Shown: piece after piece, positions 1-8,668 of the stretch
Layout of the letters: each line of letters starts with the position of its first letter
How positions within the stretch are numbered: the stretch's first letter is position 1
Assembly: GCA_900016875.1 (NCBI GenBank)
Contig: FCNR01000028.1
Span: forward strand, 62,001-126,000
Direction: 5' to 3'
Source of the DNA: Eubacteriaceae bacterium CHKCI004
GTDB taxonomy: Bacteria > Bacillota > Clostridia > Lachnospirales > Lachnospiraceae
Length of the DNA: 64,000 nt
Notes under the pieces: generated by a model
What the model was told of the DNA's origin: nothing
What the model saw: the letters and a program-made list of their open reading frames with translations, nothing else
Databases searched by the model: none
Made by a program: the position numbers and the translations under genes

Positions 1-292
1 AGTAATTCGGGTGAGAGAGATTGAAGAATGCGTAGAGAAGCAGAGGGCGAAAACGAACCAGGCGATATTAAATGTAATGAAAATAATGGATTTTCTTCCG
101 ATGGATTCGATGGAGAGGATAATATTGGAGTATCGCCATATTGACAGATTGTCTTGGAGACAAATATGTAGAGCGACAAATTATTCAAGAACCTCTGCGA
201 CGACATATTATAACAGAGGAGTTGATAAATTGCTGACATTCGGAAAAGTGCTACAAATTATTGGTGAATTTTCTACAGGGGCGAACCTGTAA
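1..292 (+). CDS. ArpU/RinA-like phage late transcription regulator, possibly 5'-partial
   Basis: Predicted DNA-binding activator of prophage late genes. The 93 codons from a GTG at position 11 contain a C-terminal helix-turn-helix resembling sigma-70 region 4 (residues about 45-75, SWRQICRATNYSRTSATTYY), as in the ArpU/RinA/DUF1492 families that sit just upstream of terminase genes. The frame is open to the left edge of the window, and family members are often longer, so the true start may lie outside. Its place before the packaging genes fits late-operon control. Family assignment is from pattern memory; moderate confidence. Confidence 0.55.
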   Translation, partial: VIRVREIEECVEKQRAKTNQAILNVMKIMDFLPMDSMERIILEYRHIDRLSWRQICRATNYSRTSATTYYNRGVDKLLTFGKVLQIIGEFSTGANL

Positions 293-385
293 TTATCTTG
301 ACTTTGTCAGACGGTAGAGGTAGAATTATTATGATTTTTTATCAATGCAACTAAAAATATAAAAGAAAAAAAGGAGAAACTATTT

Positions 386-913
386 ATGAAAAAGAAAATT
401 ACCACAATTGTATTGGCAGGAATAATGGCGTTTGCTATTGCTGCTTGCGGTGGAACTGGAGACGATGGAGCTGGAGACACATCAGCACAGGCTGAAAATA
501 ATACTGTTCAGGCGACGACTGAGGAAAGTGTTACGACGACTGAGGAAGGCGTTGCGACGACAACATATCAGGATATATTAGATGAATATACGAAGCAAAT
601 ACAGGAGGCCACCCCGACTCTTGTAGAAGAATATAACGCTGAGTCGGAAGAAATAGCTGATGATATTAACGCACTGGCTGAATTATCCAATAGTAAAGTG
701 GAAGAACTTGCGACGATTTGCAATGATGGTGTGGAAGAGATGGCAAGCCTCATGACTCAGAATGGTGACGAATATGAAACCTATGAAGAATGGGCAGGAA
801 AATTACAGGATGTTTATATGGAATATGCGGCTCAGATTACAGATACATACACATCATCTGCAACAGACATTAGCACAGATGATTTAATGGATGCCATGGA
901 AGAACTGCAGTAA
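386..913 (+). CDS. Predicted lipoprotein, probable prophage cargo gene
   Basis: A 175-residue protein with a typical lipoprotein signal: MKKK, a hydrophobic stretch and a lipobox ending AIAAC, so Cys21 would be lipidated and the rest displayed outside the membrane. A low-complexity Thr/Glu linker (residues about 40-60, repeated TTEE) leads to an acidic, helical C-terminal part with no family I recognise. It has its own ribosome binding site (aaaggagaaac). It lies between the late regulator and the terminase genes, where no packaging or structural role is expected, so it looks like a host-benefit cargo gene carried by the prophage. Function unknown. Confidence 0.6.
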   Translation: MKKKITTIVLAGIMAFAIAACGGTGDDGAGDTSAQAENNTVQATTEESVTTTEEGVATTTYQDILDEYTKQIQEATPTLVEEYNAESEEIADDINALAELSNSKVEELATICNDGVEEMASLMTQNGDEYETYEEWAGKLQDVYMEYAAQITDTYTSSATDISTDDLMDAMEELQ

Positions 914-1120
914 TTACATGCATGAATATATAGAATATAAATAAGATAATACGAGTAGCACATCAGGATGCGTGATGAGAGAAAGACATACAATAAAAGA
1001 AAAAAATAAAGTCCGTACACAGCTGTACACTCGTATGTGATATTATAATAACATCGAAAAAAGAATATAGGGAAGCGATTACCCGATGGTATTTCGGACG
1101 CTCTGTATATAAGGCATTTA

Positions 1121-1207
1121 GCACAAAGAACAATGGTTGCTGAGTGCCTTATTTTGTGCAATTTTATTTATTGCATTATGCACAAAAAATAAAGGTACTT
1201 CTTGTGC
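1121..1207. repeat. Iterated GCACAA/TTGTGC elements in gene-free region before terminase (cos-like candidate)
   Basis: The gene-free stretch 914-1315 contains four copies of the hexamer GCACAA in alternating orientation: 1121-1126 (+), 1154-1159 (-), 1180-1185 (+) and 1202-1207 (-). Two can form a hairpin (TTGTGCA 1154-1160 with TGCACAA 1179-1185). A second inverted repeat, GAGGAAGG 1227-1234 with CCTTCCTC 1277-1284, lies closer to the terminase start. In phages with Nu1/GpA-type terminases the cos packaging site sits immediately upstream of the small subunit, so these could be terminase recognition repeats. A repressor operator is the alternative. Confidence 0.35.
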
Positions 1208-1315
1208 ATAATTTAGGCCACGGGGCGAGGAAGGTCCGGTTTTTTCCTCTGTGAAGAGAAAAAAATGTTGGCACTTCCTTCCTCTTTTGGAAGGAAAATG
1301 AGGTGAAAATCAAAG

Positions 1316-1858
1316 ATGGATGTAAACCAAAAAGAGCTGGCGGCAATTTTGGGGATTACAGATCGGAGAGTACGGCAATTAAAGAATGAATTCGGGCTGT
1401 TTGCAAGGGGAATGTCAGAAGGGAAAAAGACAAAAAATTATTGCCTGGAAAAATGCGTGCCGGAGTACATAAATTACAAACTCGAAGCGGAAGTGCAGCA
1501 GGGTACAAACTATAACAAAGAGAGGGAACAGGCGGAGCATGAACGAATCAAGAAAAAAATATCCATTCTGAAGCTTCGAAAACTCAAAAGAGAGCTGCAC
1601 GAGGCTGATGATGTGGAAAACTTTTTGACAGATATGCTCGTGAATTTTAAGAACAGGCTTTTGTCCGTTCCGCAAAAAGTCGCGCCTTTGATTGTGTCAG
1701 AGGATGACATAAACGTCATTTTGGATATTTTAGAGAAGGAAATATTTCAAGCATTGGAGGAATTATCAGAATATGATCCGATGAAAATAGATAAAGAAAG
1801 TACATCACAAATATTTGAAGAGATGGACGAAGATGAGGATGAGGACGAAAGCGAATAA
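1316..1858 (+). CDS. Phage terminase small subunit, Nu1-like
   Basis: DNA-recognition subunit of the packaging motor. The first 60 residues hold a MerR/Nu1-type helix-turn-helix (QKELAAILGITDRRVRQLKN). The middle is a long charged helical region likely used for oligomerisation, and the last 25 residues are strongly acidic (EEMDEDEDEDESE), as expected for a segment that contacts the large subunit. The 180-residue length matches lambda Nu1 (181). The start ATG follows gaggtgaaaatcaaag, and the stop lies 14 bases before the TTG of the large subunit, so the two are co-translated. Confident family call from motif and neighbour. Confidence 0.8.
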   Translation: MDVNQKELAAILGITDRRVRQLKNEFGLFARGMSEGKKTKNYCLEKCVPEYINYKLEAEVQQGTNYNKEREQAEHERIKKKISILKLRKLKRELHEADDVENFLTDMLVNFKNRLLSVPQKVAPLIVSEDDINVILDILEKEIFQALEELSEYDPMKIDKESTSQIFEEMDEDEDEDESE

Positions 1859-1872
1859 AGGAGTGAGAAATT

Positions 1873-3717
1873 TTGTCGTCGTCTGAAAGACAGCGTTCTC
1901 GCCAGCGGACGAGAGCGCTTTTTATAAATACAATAAAAGCAACATTGAAGAAACCGGAAAAACTGACGGTGAGTCAGTGGGCAGAAAAATATAGGGTTTT
2001 GGACGAGTCCAGTAATTTCTCTGGCAGGTGGTCGAATGATATTACTCCGTATCTTGTGGGGATTATGGATGCATTTAATGATCCATATATACAAGAAATT
2101 AATTTCTGTAAACCTACTCAGGTAGGAGGTACAGAAGCGATGTTGAATATGCTTGGATGGATTATCATGGACAATCCTTCGCCGACGATGATCGTATATC
2201 CCAGTGATGATCTGGCGAAAGATACCTCCAATGACCGGATTAAGCCGTCATTATCGAAAACTCCGGAGATCAAAGAAAGGTTTTATGAAAATTCATCAAA
2301 GGAGTTGAACCTGAAGTTCCGGGGGATGAGGATTTATCTTCGAGGTTCAGGATCGCCTGGAAAGCTGGCGTCTAAATCTATAAAATATTTGTTTTTCGAT
2401 GAGATTGACAAAATGGATGGGGCATCGAGGAAGGAAGCGTCTCCATATAACTTGGCGAAAGAGCGAACCAGAACGTTCACATATAGCAAAAAGATATATA
2501 CATGCAGTACTCCAACGTTAAAAACAAATTATGTTTGGCAAATCCATGAAGACGCAGATGAGCAAAGAAAGTATTTTGTTCCTTGCCCACATTGCGGGGA
2601 ATACATCACATTTGTCTTTAAACAAATCCGGTTTCCAGAAGGAAAAGAGGGAATGACGAATGCAGAAAGAGCAAAGGATGCAGTGTATGTATGTCAAAAA
2701 TGTGGATGTGTAACAACAGACAGAGACAAAATTAAGATGCTTCGAAAAGGAGAATGGAGAGATGTAAAGAAGAATTGTGTTGGAAGGCCAAGAAAAGTAT
2801 CATTTTGGCTTAATGCGTTGTACTCAAGGTTTCTCACATGGGCGGAGATTGCCCTGGAATTTCTCGACTCGAAAGATGACCCGGAACAGCTCCAGAACTT
2901 TGTGAATTCTTGGCTCGCAGAACCTTGGGAAGATACGAAGTTAAAGACAAATGCCGACTTGGTACTGGAACGTCAAACAGAATCGGCAGAATTTGTAGTA
3001 CCGGATTGGGCGAAGATGCTGACGGCAGGTGTGGATGTTCAGGAAAATTGCTTGTATTGGACGATACGAGCATGGGGGAATTACATGACCAGCCAGAACA
3101 TTGCTCATGGACAATCGTTTTCTTTCGTGGAATTAGAAAAAATTATGAATCTGGAATACCGGATGCAAAATGGATCTCCGATGCTTGTATCTTTAGCTTT
3201 GATTGACTCAGGGTATAATGCAGACTCTGTATATGATTTTTGCGTAGGAAATTCAGATTGGGCCCTGCCAAGCAAAGGCTCATCAAACCCCATGAATTCA
3301 CATTATAAATTTTCCACTGTCAATAAGTCGGGCAGTAAGGCATTCGGTATGAATCTGGTATTGATTGATACCGGGAAATACAAAGACATGATTGCCGGCC
3401 GTATGAGAAAACAGAACGGAAGTGGGGCGTGGATGGTTTACGCCGGGTGTGACAGAGAATACGCAGAACAGGTTACAGCAGAGCATAAAGTTAACGTCCG
3501 TACCAATAATGGGAAAATGAAGCAGGAATGGGTTCAAAAGACGTCTCATGCGGATAATCATTATTTGGACTGCGAGGTATACGCTATGGCAGCGGCGGAC
3601 GTTATGGGCGTCAGATCGCTTTATTTGACAGAGACTGAGGAAAAGCCGAAAGAGAAAGAAGAGCAGTATGCGCCGGAAGAAGGCTGGATTCAGCAGAATG
3701 AAGGCGGTTGGATATAG
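1873..3717 (+). CDS. Phage terminase large subunit, GpA family
   Basis: ATPase/nuclease that cuts concatemeric phage DNA and pumps it into proheads. The 614-residue protein has the GpA layout: an N-terminal ATPase with YPSDDLAKDTSNDR and a Walker B-like LFFDEIDKM near residue 177, a CPHCGEY...CQKCGC zinc-ribbon-like pair in the middle, and a C-terminal nuclease domain with GVDVQ and an acidic residue cluster. Length is close to lambda gpA (641). The start is TTG at 1873, the only one with good spacing from the aaaggag at 1857-1863; no ATG fits. The gpW-like gene begins 9 bases after its stop. High confidence. Confidence 0.9.
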   Translation: MSSSERQRSRQRTRALFINTIKATLKKPEKLTVSQWAEKYRVLDESSNFSGRWSNDITPYLVGIMDAFNDPYIQEINFCKPTQVGGTEAMLNMLGWIIMDNPSPTMIVYPSDDLAKDTSNDRIKPSLSKTPEIKERFYENSSKELNLKFRGMRIYLRGSGSPGKLASKSIKYLFFDEIDKMDGASRKEASPYNLAKERTRTFTYSKKIYTCSTPTLKTNYVWQIHEDADEQRKYFVPCPHCGEYITFVFKQIRFPEGKEGMTNAERAKDAVYVCQKCGCVTTDRDKIKMLRKGEWRDVKKNCVGRPRKVSFWLNALYSRFLTWAEIALEFLDSKDDPEQLQNFVNSWLAEPWEDTKLKTNADLVLERQTESAEFVVPDWAKMLTAGVDVQENCLYWTIRAWGNYMTSQNIAHGQSFSFVELEKIMNLEYRMQNGSPMLVSLALIDSGYNADSVYDFCVGNSDWALPSKGSSNPMNSHYKFSTVNKSGSKAFGMNLVLIDTGKYKDMIAGRMRKQNGSGAWMVYAGCDREYAEQVTAEHKVNVRTNNGKMKQEWVQKTSHADNHYLDCEVYAMAAADVMGVRSLYLTETEEKPKEKEEQYAPEEGWIQQNEGGWI

Positions 3718-3726
3718 GAGGTAAAC

Positions 3727-3954
3727 GTGGATACAGGAAATTATACAGCAGCAGAAATGCTGGAAGAAGTAAATAAAGCAATTTATACGGTCCTTGCTGG
3801 TGGACAATCATACAAAATTGGTTCACGGTCTCTTACTCGTGCTGATTTAAGCCTGCTTTACAACATGAAGAACGACCTCACGGCACAGGTGGCGGCAGAG
3901 GAAGACTCCAGATTTCTGGATGATACCTATATCGCCGTTTTTGAAGGGAGGTAG
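3727..3954 (+). CDS. gpW-like head-tail joining / DUF6148-type small phage protein
   Basis: A 75-residue protein starting at GTG 3727 after a strong taggaggtaaac site. Size, two-helix content and position between the terminase large subunit and the portal match lambda gpW, which binds the portal ring after packaging; a similar small family in clostridial phages is annotated DUF6148. Residues 25-55 (AGGQSYKIGSRSLTRADLSL) carry the conserved-looking core. I cannot separate the two family names by eye. The product is expected in the virion head-tail connector. Confidence 0.65.
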   Translation: MDTGNYTAAEMLEEVNKAIYTVLAGGQSYKIGSRSLTRADLSLLYNMKNDLTAQVAAEEDSRFLDDTYIAVFEGR

Positions 3955-3959
3955 AAGTC

Positions 3960-5552
3960 ATGAACTGGCTAGATGGGATCATTGGTTTTTTCTCTCCGGA
4001 GTGGGGCGCCCGCCGGGAAGCGTGGCGAAAATGCCTGGATGAGCAGCGGCATTACGATGCCGGGGATTACAGTCGCGGGAATGCCAACTGGCGTGTTTTA
4101 AATCAGTCAGCGGAATTTACAGATCGGTACAGCAGGGATAATGTCCGGGCGAGAGCAAGAGATCTGGAGCGCAATTCGGATATGATGAACTCCGTGATTG
4201 GGGCGTACACCCGAAACGTCATAGGCGGAGGATACACCCTTCAGGCGAAGACAGGCAGTGATGCCATGAACGACACCATCGAAACCGCATGGAAAAAATG
4301 GTGTAAAAAGAGAAATTGTGATGTGACGGGGACCCAGTCATTCATGCAGATCATGAGGATGTGCGTGAAGCGGAAAAAAGTGGACGGAGGGATTCTGATT
4401 GTAAAGAGGTATACCAGAGACGGATATCTGCCATTTAAGCTGCAGACATTCGAGGTGGATGAACTGGACAACGCCCAGATGTCGCCAAAGCATAAAGGAA
4501 ACAAGGTGGTTGGCGGCATTGAGATGAATGAATATAACAAGCCTGTCGGATACTGGATTCGGCAGTACAGCCTGGATGGCGTGTCGGGGTTGAATCCTAT
4601 ATATCTGGATGCAAAAGATGTGATTTTTCTATACACAAAGCACCGTCCGTCTCAGGTGAGGGAGATTTCAGACATGAGTCCGACAATAACCAGGATTCGG
4701 GACGCCAACGAATTTATGGTCGCGGTTTCCGTAAAAGAGAGAATTGCCGCCTGTCTTTCTGTATTCATCAAGAAGACAATCCCAACACAGGGAATTGGAC
4801 GGACAAACCAGTCTCAGGGGCCACATCAGGATTATGCAGGGAAAACCATTGCTCCCGGTATGATTAAAGAGTTGAACGCCGGGGATGAAATCCAGGTGGT
4901 AAATCCCACTGGGCAGGCAACTGATGCGGCGAGCTATATCGAACTCCAGCAAAGACTTGTGGCAGCAGGGCAAGGTGTCAGTTATGAAGCCACCAGCCGT
5001 GATATGTCAAAAAGCAATTATTCATCCACCCGGCAGGGAATCATTGAGGACGACATGACATACGCAGAAGAAAAAGAACTGCTGATGGAGGTCATGGATG
5101 AAATCTATGAGACCTTTATTATTTCTCTTTGGCTTGCCGGAGAAATTGACGCATCGGACTTCTGGGAGAACAAAGACAAATACTTTGAACATTCCTGGAT
5201 CATCGCTCCGAAAAAATGGATTGATCCCCAGAAGGAAGCCAATGCAAATAAAATTGCCCTGAACACCGGGCAGAAGACATTCAAACAGATTGCCGCAGAA
5301 CAGGGGCGTGATTGGAAAGAACATATAGATGAAATGGCGGAGGTGCTCGAATATGCAAAGGAAAAGGGCATCGACTTGGGAGGTGTGATATTTGACCAAA
5401 CAAAATCAGAACTTTACGAAGACGAGGAAGACAAAAAAGCCGCTCTCGCTGACGAGGGCGAGGGAACAGCCCCAGGAGAAGAAGGGGAAGAATCCGGCGA
5501 AGAGTCCGGATCGGAGACAGGCGAAGGCGATGACGAGGGAACTGGCAAGTGA
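3960..5552 (+). CDS. Phage portal protein, lambda gpB family
   Basis: Forms the dodecameric portal through which DNA enters the head. The 530-residue protein shows lambda-type portal features: the early RARDLERNSDMMNSVIGAYT segment, the FEVDELDNAQ and GIEMNEYNKPVGYWI strands, and the later YEATSRDMSKSNYSSTRQGI segment near residue 350, which is highly typical of the family. The last 50 residues are a low-complexity Glu/Gly tail. The protease gene starts inside this tail (5530), giving a 23-base overlap and translational coupling. High confidence. Confidence 0.9.
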   Translation: MNWLDGIIGFFSPEWGARREAWRKCLDEQRHYDAGDYSRGNANWRVLNQSAEFTDRYSRDNVRARARDLERNSDMMNSVIGAYTRNVIGGGYTLQAKTGSDAMNDTIETAWKKWCKKRNCDVTGTQSFMQIMRMCVKRKKVDGGILIVKRYTRDGYLPFKLQTFEVDELDNAQMSPKHKGNKVVGGIEMNEYNKPVGYWIRQYSLDGVSGLNPIYLDAKDVIFLYTKHRPSQVREISDMSPTITRIRDANEFMVAVSVKERIAACLSVFIKKTIPTQGIGRTNQSQGPHQDYAGKTIAPGMIKELNAGDEIQVVNPTGQATDAASYIELQQRLVAAGQGVSYEATSRDMSKSNYSSTRQGIIEDDMTYAEEKELLMEVMDEIYETFIISLWLAGEIDASDFWENKDKYFEHSWIIAPKKWIDPQKEANANKIALNTGQKTFKQIAAEQGRDWKEHIDEMAEVLEYAKEKGIDLGGVIFDQTKSELYEDEEDKKAALADEGEGTAPGEEGEESGEESGSETGEGDDEGTGK

Positions 5553-6120
5553 TTCTATCCGTGCGATAGAAGGCGAGGGAAATGAGAGGAAATTTGTGAT
5601 TTCCTTCTCCTCGGAGGAACCATACGAAAGATGGTGGGGAACAGAGATTCTTGACCATTCGGAAGGAGCGGTAGATCTTGCCCGTCTTAATGAAATCGGC
5701 TGCCTCTTGTTTAATCATAACAGAGACAAGGTGCTTGGAAAAATCAACCGGGCGTGGATCCAGGACATGCGTGGCATGGCAGAGATTGAGTTCGACACGG
5801 ACGAAGGCTCGGAACTCATCTATCAGAAGGTACGGAGCGGCACGTTAAAGGGGGTGTCGGTCGGGTACCAGATAGATTCTTGGGAGGAAGTAATGCCAAA
5901 CAAACAGTCGGCAGACGGAAGGTTCACAGGACCGGCAGACATCGCTCGTAAGTGGACACCTTACGAAATATCAATCGTGAGTATTCCTGCAGATCCCACG
6001 GTCGGTGTCGGAAGGGAACTGGAAGAAACCGAGCCGGGGACGCAGAACCGCACTCTCGACTGGTATGAACGGCAGCTTCAAATAAATAAAAACATCATTC
6101 AAGGAGGTAACCAGAGATGA
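5530..6120 (+). CDS. Prohead maturation protease, HK97-type
   Basis: Serine protease that processes the prohead during capsid maturation. The recognisable domain begins at MTRELASDS, so ATG 5530 (197 residues) is chosen; the frame is open further upstream but that part only mirrors the portal tail in another frame. HK97 protease features include EILDHSEGAVDLARL, LLFNHNRDKVLGK with the candidate catalytic His, the SGTLKGVSVGYQ segment with the candidate nucleophile Ser, and WTPYEISIVSIPADP. It overlaps the portal gene upstream and the capsid gene downstream (ATGA at 6117). High confidence in family, moderate in start. Confidence 0.85.
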   Translation: MTRELASDSIRAIEGEGNERKFVISFSSEEPYERWWGTEILDHSEGAVDLARLNEIGCLLFNHNRDKVLGKINRAWIQDMRGMAEIEFDTDEGSELIYQKVRSGTLKGVSVGYQIDSWEEVMPNKQSADGRFTGPADIARKWTPYEISIVSIPADPTVGVGRELEETEPGTQNRTLDWYERQLQINKNIIQGGNQR

Positions 6121-7688
6121 ACAAAAAGCAGCAGAGACAGCAGAAGATGCTCCGGCAGCAGGAAATTGTCAATGCCGCAAAGATTGCGGGCAGAGATCTG
6201 ACCGCAGAGGAACAGGCAGAATTTGACAGCCTGCAGAGAGAGATCGAAACTTTAAATGGGGAGATCGAAGCAGAGGAGCAGGCGCAGAGAAGTGCAAACC
6301 CGGCCAATGTACCGCCATCAGCACAGCAGACTCCGGCGAATCCGGCAGCGGATACCCAGCGGGCAGTGTCAGAGGAAAGACAGCGGATCCGTGAAATCGC
6401 GGGTATCTGCAGGGACTTTGGGATGGAATCAGACGCCTATATCCAGGACGGAAGTACCGTGGACGATGTGAGAGCAGCGGCGCTGGAGCATATCCGTCAG
6501 CATGGAGCACCGGTCCCGGCCCGTGGCAATGCCCAGGTAACTGAGAGCGCCGAGGATAAGTTCCGGGCCGCAGCAGCAGACGCACTCGTGATGAGAAGCG
6601 GCATGGCACTCGACCACCCGGCAGAGGGAGCACGCCAGATGATGGGTATGACTCTCCGTGACCTGTCCATTGAGTGCCTGACTTCGGAAGGACAGACTGG
6701 GCTGAACAGAAGAACCTCTGATGAGCTGTATGGCATGCTCCAGAGACAATTCTACAACCCGACAGCGGCGTTCCCGGCCATCCTCGACAACGCCATCAAC
6801 AAGGCATATGTGGAAGGTCACAAGACCGTAGCCGTCACCTTTGACCAGTGGGCGAAGAAAGGAAGCCTGAAAGATTTCAAAACCCATGACAATAACTACA
6901 TCGCCGGTCCGGTAGGGGAATTCCTGGAAGTGCCGGAAGGCGGGGAGCTGAAGCATGATGTTTTCGGAGATGAAAAACTGCCGACCAGAAAGCTGAAGAC
7001 CTATGGCCGCCAGTTCACCCTGACCCGTCAGGCATTCATCAACGATGACATTGATCTGGTAACAAGGATTCCGGCCAAGTACGCAGCCAGCGCAAGAAAG
7101 ACCATCAACAAGCAGTGCTACCAGATCCTGGTAAGCAACCCGGCGATTTATGATGGGACAGCCCTGTTCAGCAGCACGCACATGAACCTGCTCGCAAAGG
7201 GTACCGGAATTACGAAGGAAGCTGTCCAGGGCATGATCCTGGCGCTGCAGAACCAGAAAGACCAGTTCGGGGAGGCGATTATCATCCGTCCGGCGATCAT
7301 CATCGTGCCGAGCGGATATATGTTCGATATGTACACCCTGTTCTTCTCCCCGACCATCAACACTGAGGGCAATACTCAGGCGGTTAACCCGCTCTACCGT
7401 TACAAGGACAGCATCCAGGTCGTAGAAGACCCGACCATCAACGCACTCTGCGGCGGTTTCGGAAACGTAATGCCTTGGTGGCTGCTGGGAGCAAAAGACG
7501 ATACGGACTTTATCGAAGTGGACTACCTGAACGGACAGGAGATCCCGAACATCCGCAGAATGGAGACGCCGGGAACCCTTGGATTTGTATGGGACATCTA
7601 TCTCGATTGGGGAATCAGCGTGATGGACTACCGTGGAGCTGTCAAGAATCCAGGCGTAGAAGTAAAGAACCCGATCAACTTAGCGTAA
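6117..7688 (+). CDS. Major capsid protein, Mu gpT-like, with N-terminal scaffold region
   Basis: Main head shell protein of 523 residues. Residues 1-65 are a charged coiled coil rich in Gln/Glu, and 65-130 a linker, together resembling a delta/scaffold domain normally removed by the upstream protease. The remainder matches the Mu gpT-like capsid group: KTYGRQFTLTRQAFINDDID, RIPAKYAASARKTIN, ALFSSTHMNLLAKG and the C-terminal WDIYLDWGISVMDYRG. The start has an excellent aaggaggtaaccagag site. Which bond the protease cuts is not visible. Likely the most abundant virion protein. Confidence 0.88.
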   Translation: MNKKQQRQQKMLRQQEIVNAAKIAGRDLTAEEQAEFDSLQREIETLNGEIEAEEQAQRSANPANVPPSAQQTPANPAADTQRAVSEERQRIREIAGICRDFGMESDAYIQDGSTVDDVRAAALEHIRQHGAPVPARGNAQVTESAEDKFRAAAADALVMRSGMALDHPAEGARQMMGMTLRDLSIECLTSEGQTGLNRRTSDELYGMLQRQFYNPTAAFPAILDNAINKAYVEGHKTVAVTFDQWAKKGSLKDFKTHDNNYIAGPVGEFLEVPEGGELKHDVFGDEKLPTRKLKTYGRQFTLTRQAFINDDIDLVTRIPAKYAASARKTINKQCYQILVSNPAIYDGTALFSSTHMNLLAKGTGITKEAVQGMILALQNQKDQFGEAIIIRPAIIIVPSGYMFDMYTLFFSPTINTEGNTQAVNPLYRYKDSIQVVEDPTINALCGGFGNVMPWWLLGAKDDTDFIEVDYLNGQEIPNIRRMETPGTLGFVWDIYLDWGISVMDYRGAVKNPGVEVKNPINLA

Positions 7689-7707
7689 GGGAAAGGAGGC
7701 TTTTGAA

Positions 7708-8055
7708 ATGAGTAAGGCATCATACTGGCAGAGAGGAGAATCCCTCGATTATAAAAATAGTGGAGTGGCGGCCATTGAAGCAAATACCGTGGTGGAACTT
7801 CCTGGAAGAATCGGTATCGCTGGAACTGACATCGCACCAGGAGCCGTCGGCGATTTGCATGTGTGCGGTGTTTTTGAATTTGACAAGACCAGCGAAAACG
7901 CCATATCGATGGGAACGGCTGTCTATTTTGATAAGACAGGCATCACAGAAGCGGCAAATGATGGGGAGGAAGAACCCACAGCTTATACTCCGGCGGGGTT
8001 TGCAGCTGCTGATGCTGCGGAAAGTGATACGAAAATTCTCGTAAAAATCGGTTAG
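7708..8055 (+). CDS. DUF2190-type capsid cement/decoration protein
   Basis: A 115-residue, mostly beta protein directly after the capsid gene. The pattern (GVAAIEANTVVELPGRIGI..., a VCGVFEFDKT strand, GTAVYFDKTG, ending in ILVKIG) fits the DUF2190 family, placed after capsid genes and proposed to be a capsid-stabilising cement protein. The start ATG follows gaaaggaggc. Role is by position and family resemblance only. Confidence 0.65.
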   Translation: MSKASYWQRGESLDYKNSGVAAIEANTVVELPGRIGIAGTDIAPGAVGDLHVCGVFEFDKTSENAISMGTAVYFDKTGITEAANDGEEEPTAYTPAGFAAADAAESDTKILVKIG

Positions 8056-8066
8056 GAGTGGTGGTA

Positions 8067-8345
8067 ATGAAACTGATAGCGACACATCCCATTCTGTACC
8101 GCTCGAAGCAGTACTGGCCGGGGCAGGAACTCCCGGCAGATGATGCCGGGATGGTGCAGGCATGGATTGAAGCCGGAACTGCCGCATGGGTTGACCCGGA
8201 CGCTCCAAAGCCGCCAAAGGCAAAGCCTGCGGCAGCAGAACCGGGGCTGGCAGGGGAATCCCCAAACGGGGAGACGGATGAAAACTTGGTTGGAAAAGTG
8301 CCGAAAACACCTGTAAGAAGCAGGAGCAGAAAGAAGAAAGCATAA
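8067..8345 (+). CDS. Small conserved phage head-region protein
   Basis: About 92 residues from ATG 8067, which has a taggag site 8 bases upstream; a GTG at 8058 overlaps that site and is rejected. The first 50 residues form a compact domain (HPILYRSKQYWPGQELPADD) common next to DUF2190 genes in clostridial phages. The rest is a Pro/Ala/Lys-rich tail ending in a basic run. It overlaps the next gene as TAATG. Likely head or connector accessory; no function assigned. Confidence 0.55.
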   Translation: MKLIATHPILYRSKQYWPGQELPADDAGMVQAWIEAGTAAWVDPDAPKPPKAKPAAAEPGLAGESPNGETDENLVGKVPKTPVRSRSRKKKA

Positions 8346-8668
8346 TGGGATTCAAAAATATTGTGCGGGAAGATGTACATAATGTATTCCTGAATATAGA
8401 GGAATTTTCAGAAATACATACTATTAACGGGAAATCAATGCCAGTGCAGGTAGATTCCAATGAGCAGATTGAAAGGGAAAAGCGTTCGGCCAAAAACATA
8501 GAAGGGATATTTACGAATCAGAGATTGATATATGTTGCGGCTTCAGATTTTGGGCCGATGCCAAAGCAGGGGAGTCTGTTGACGATGGATAACCGAATGT
8601 TCAGGGTAACGGATGCAGTTGATGAGGATGGGATTTATTCCATTACTTTGGAGGCGAACAGGGCATGA
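8345..8668 (+). CDS. Head-tail joining protein, lambda gpFII-like
   Basis: A 107-residue protein between the head genes and the tail completion genes. Its beta-rich sequence (GIFTNQRLIYVAASDFGPMP, MFRVTDAVDEDGIYSITLEA) and position resemble the small connector proteins of the lambda gpFII/Phage_attach group, which close the connector and dock the tail. It starts in a TAATG overlap and ends in an ATGA overlap with the next gene, so it is translated as part of a tightly coupled string. Confidence 0.5.
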   Translation: MGFKNIVREDVHNVFLNIEEFSEIHTINGKSMPVQVDSNEQIEREKRSAKNIEGIFTNQRLIYVAASDFGPMPKQGSLLTMDNRMFRVTDAVDEDGIYSITLEANRA

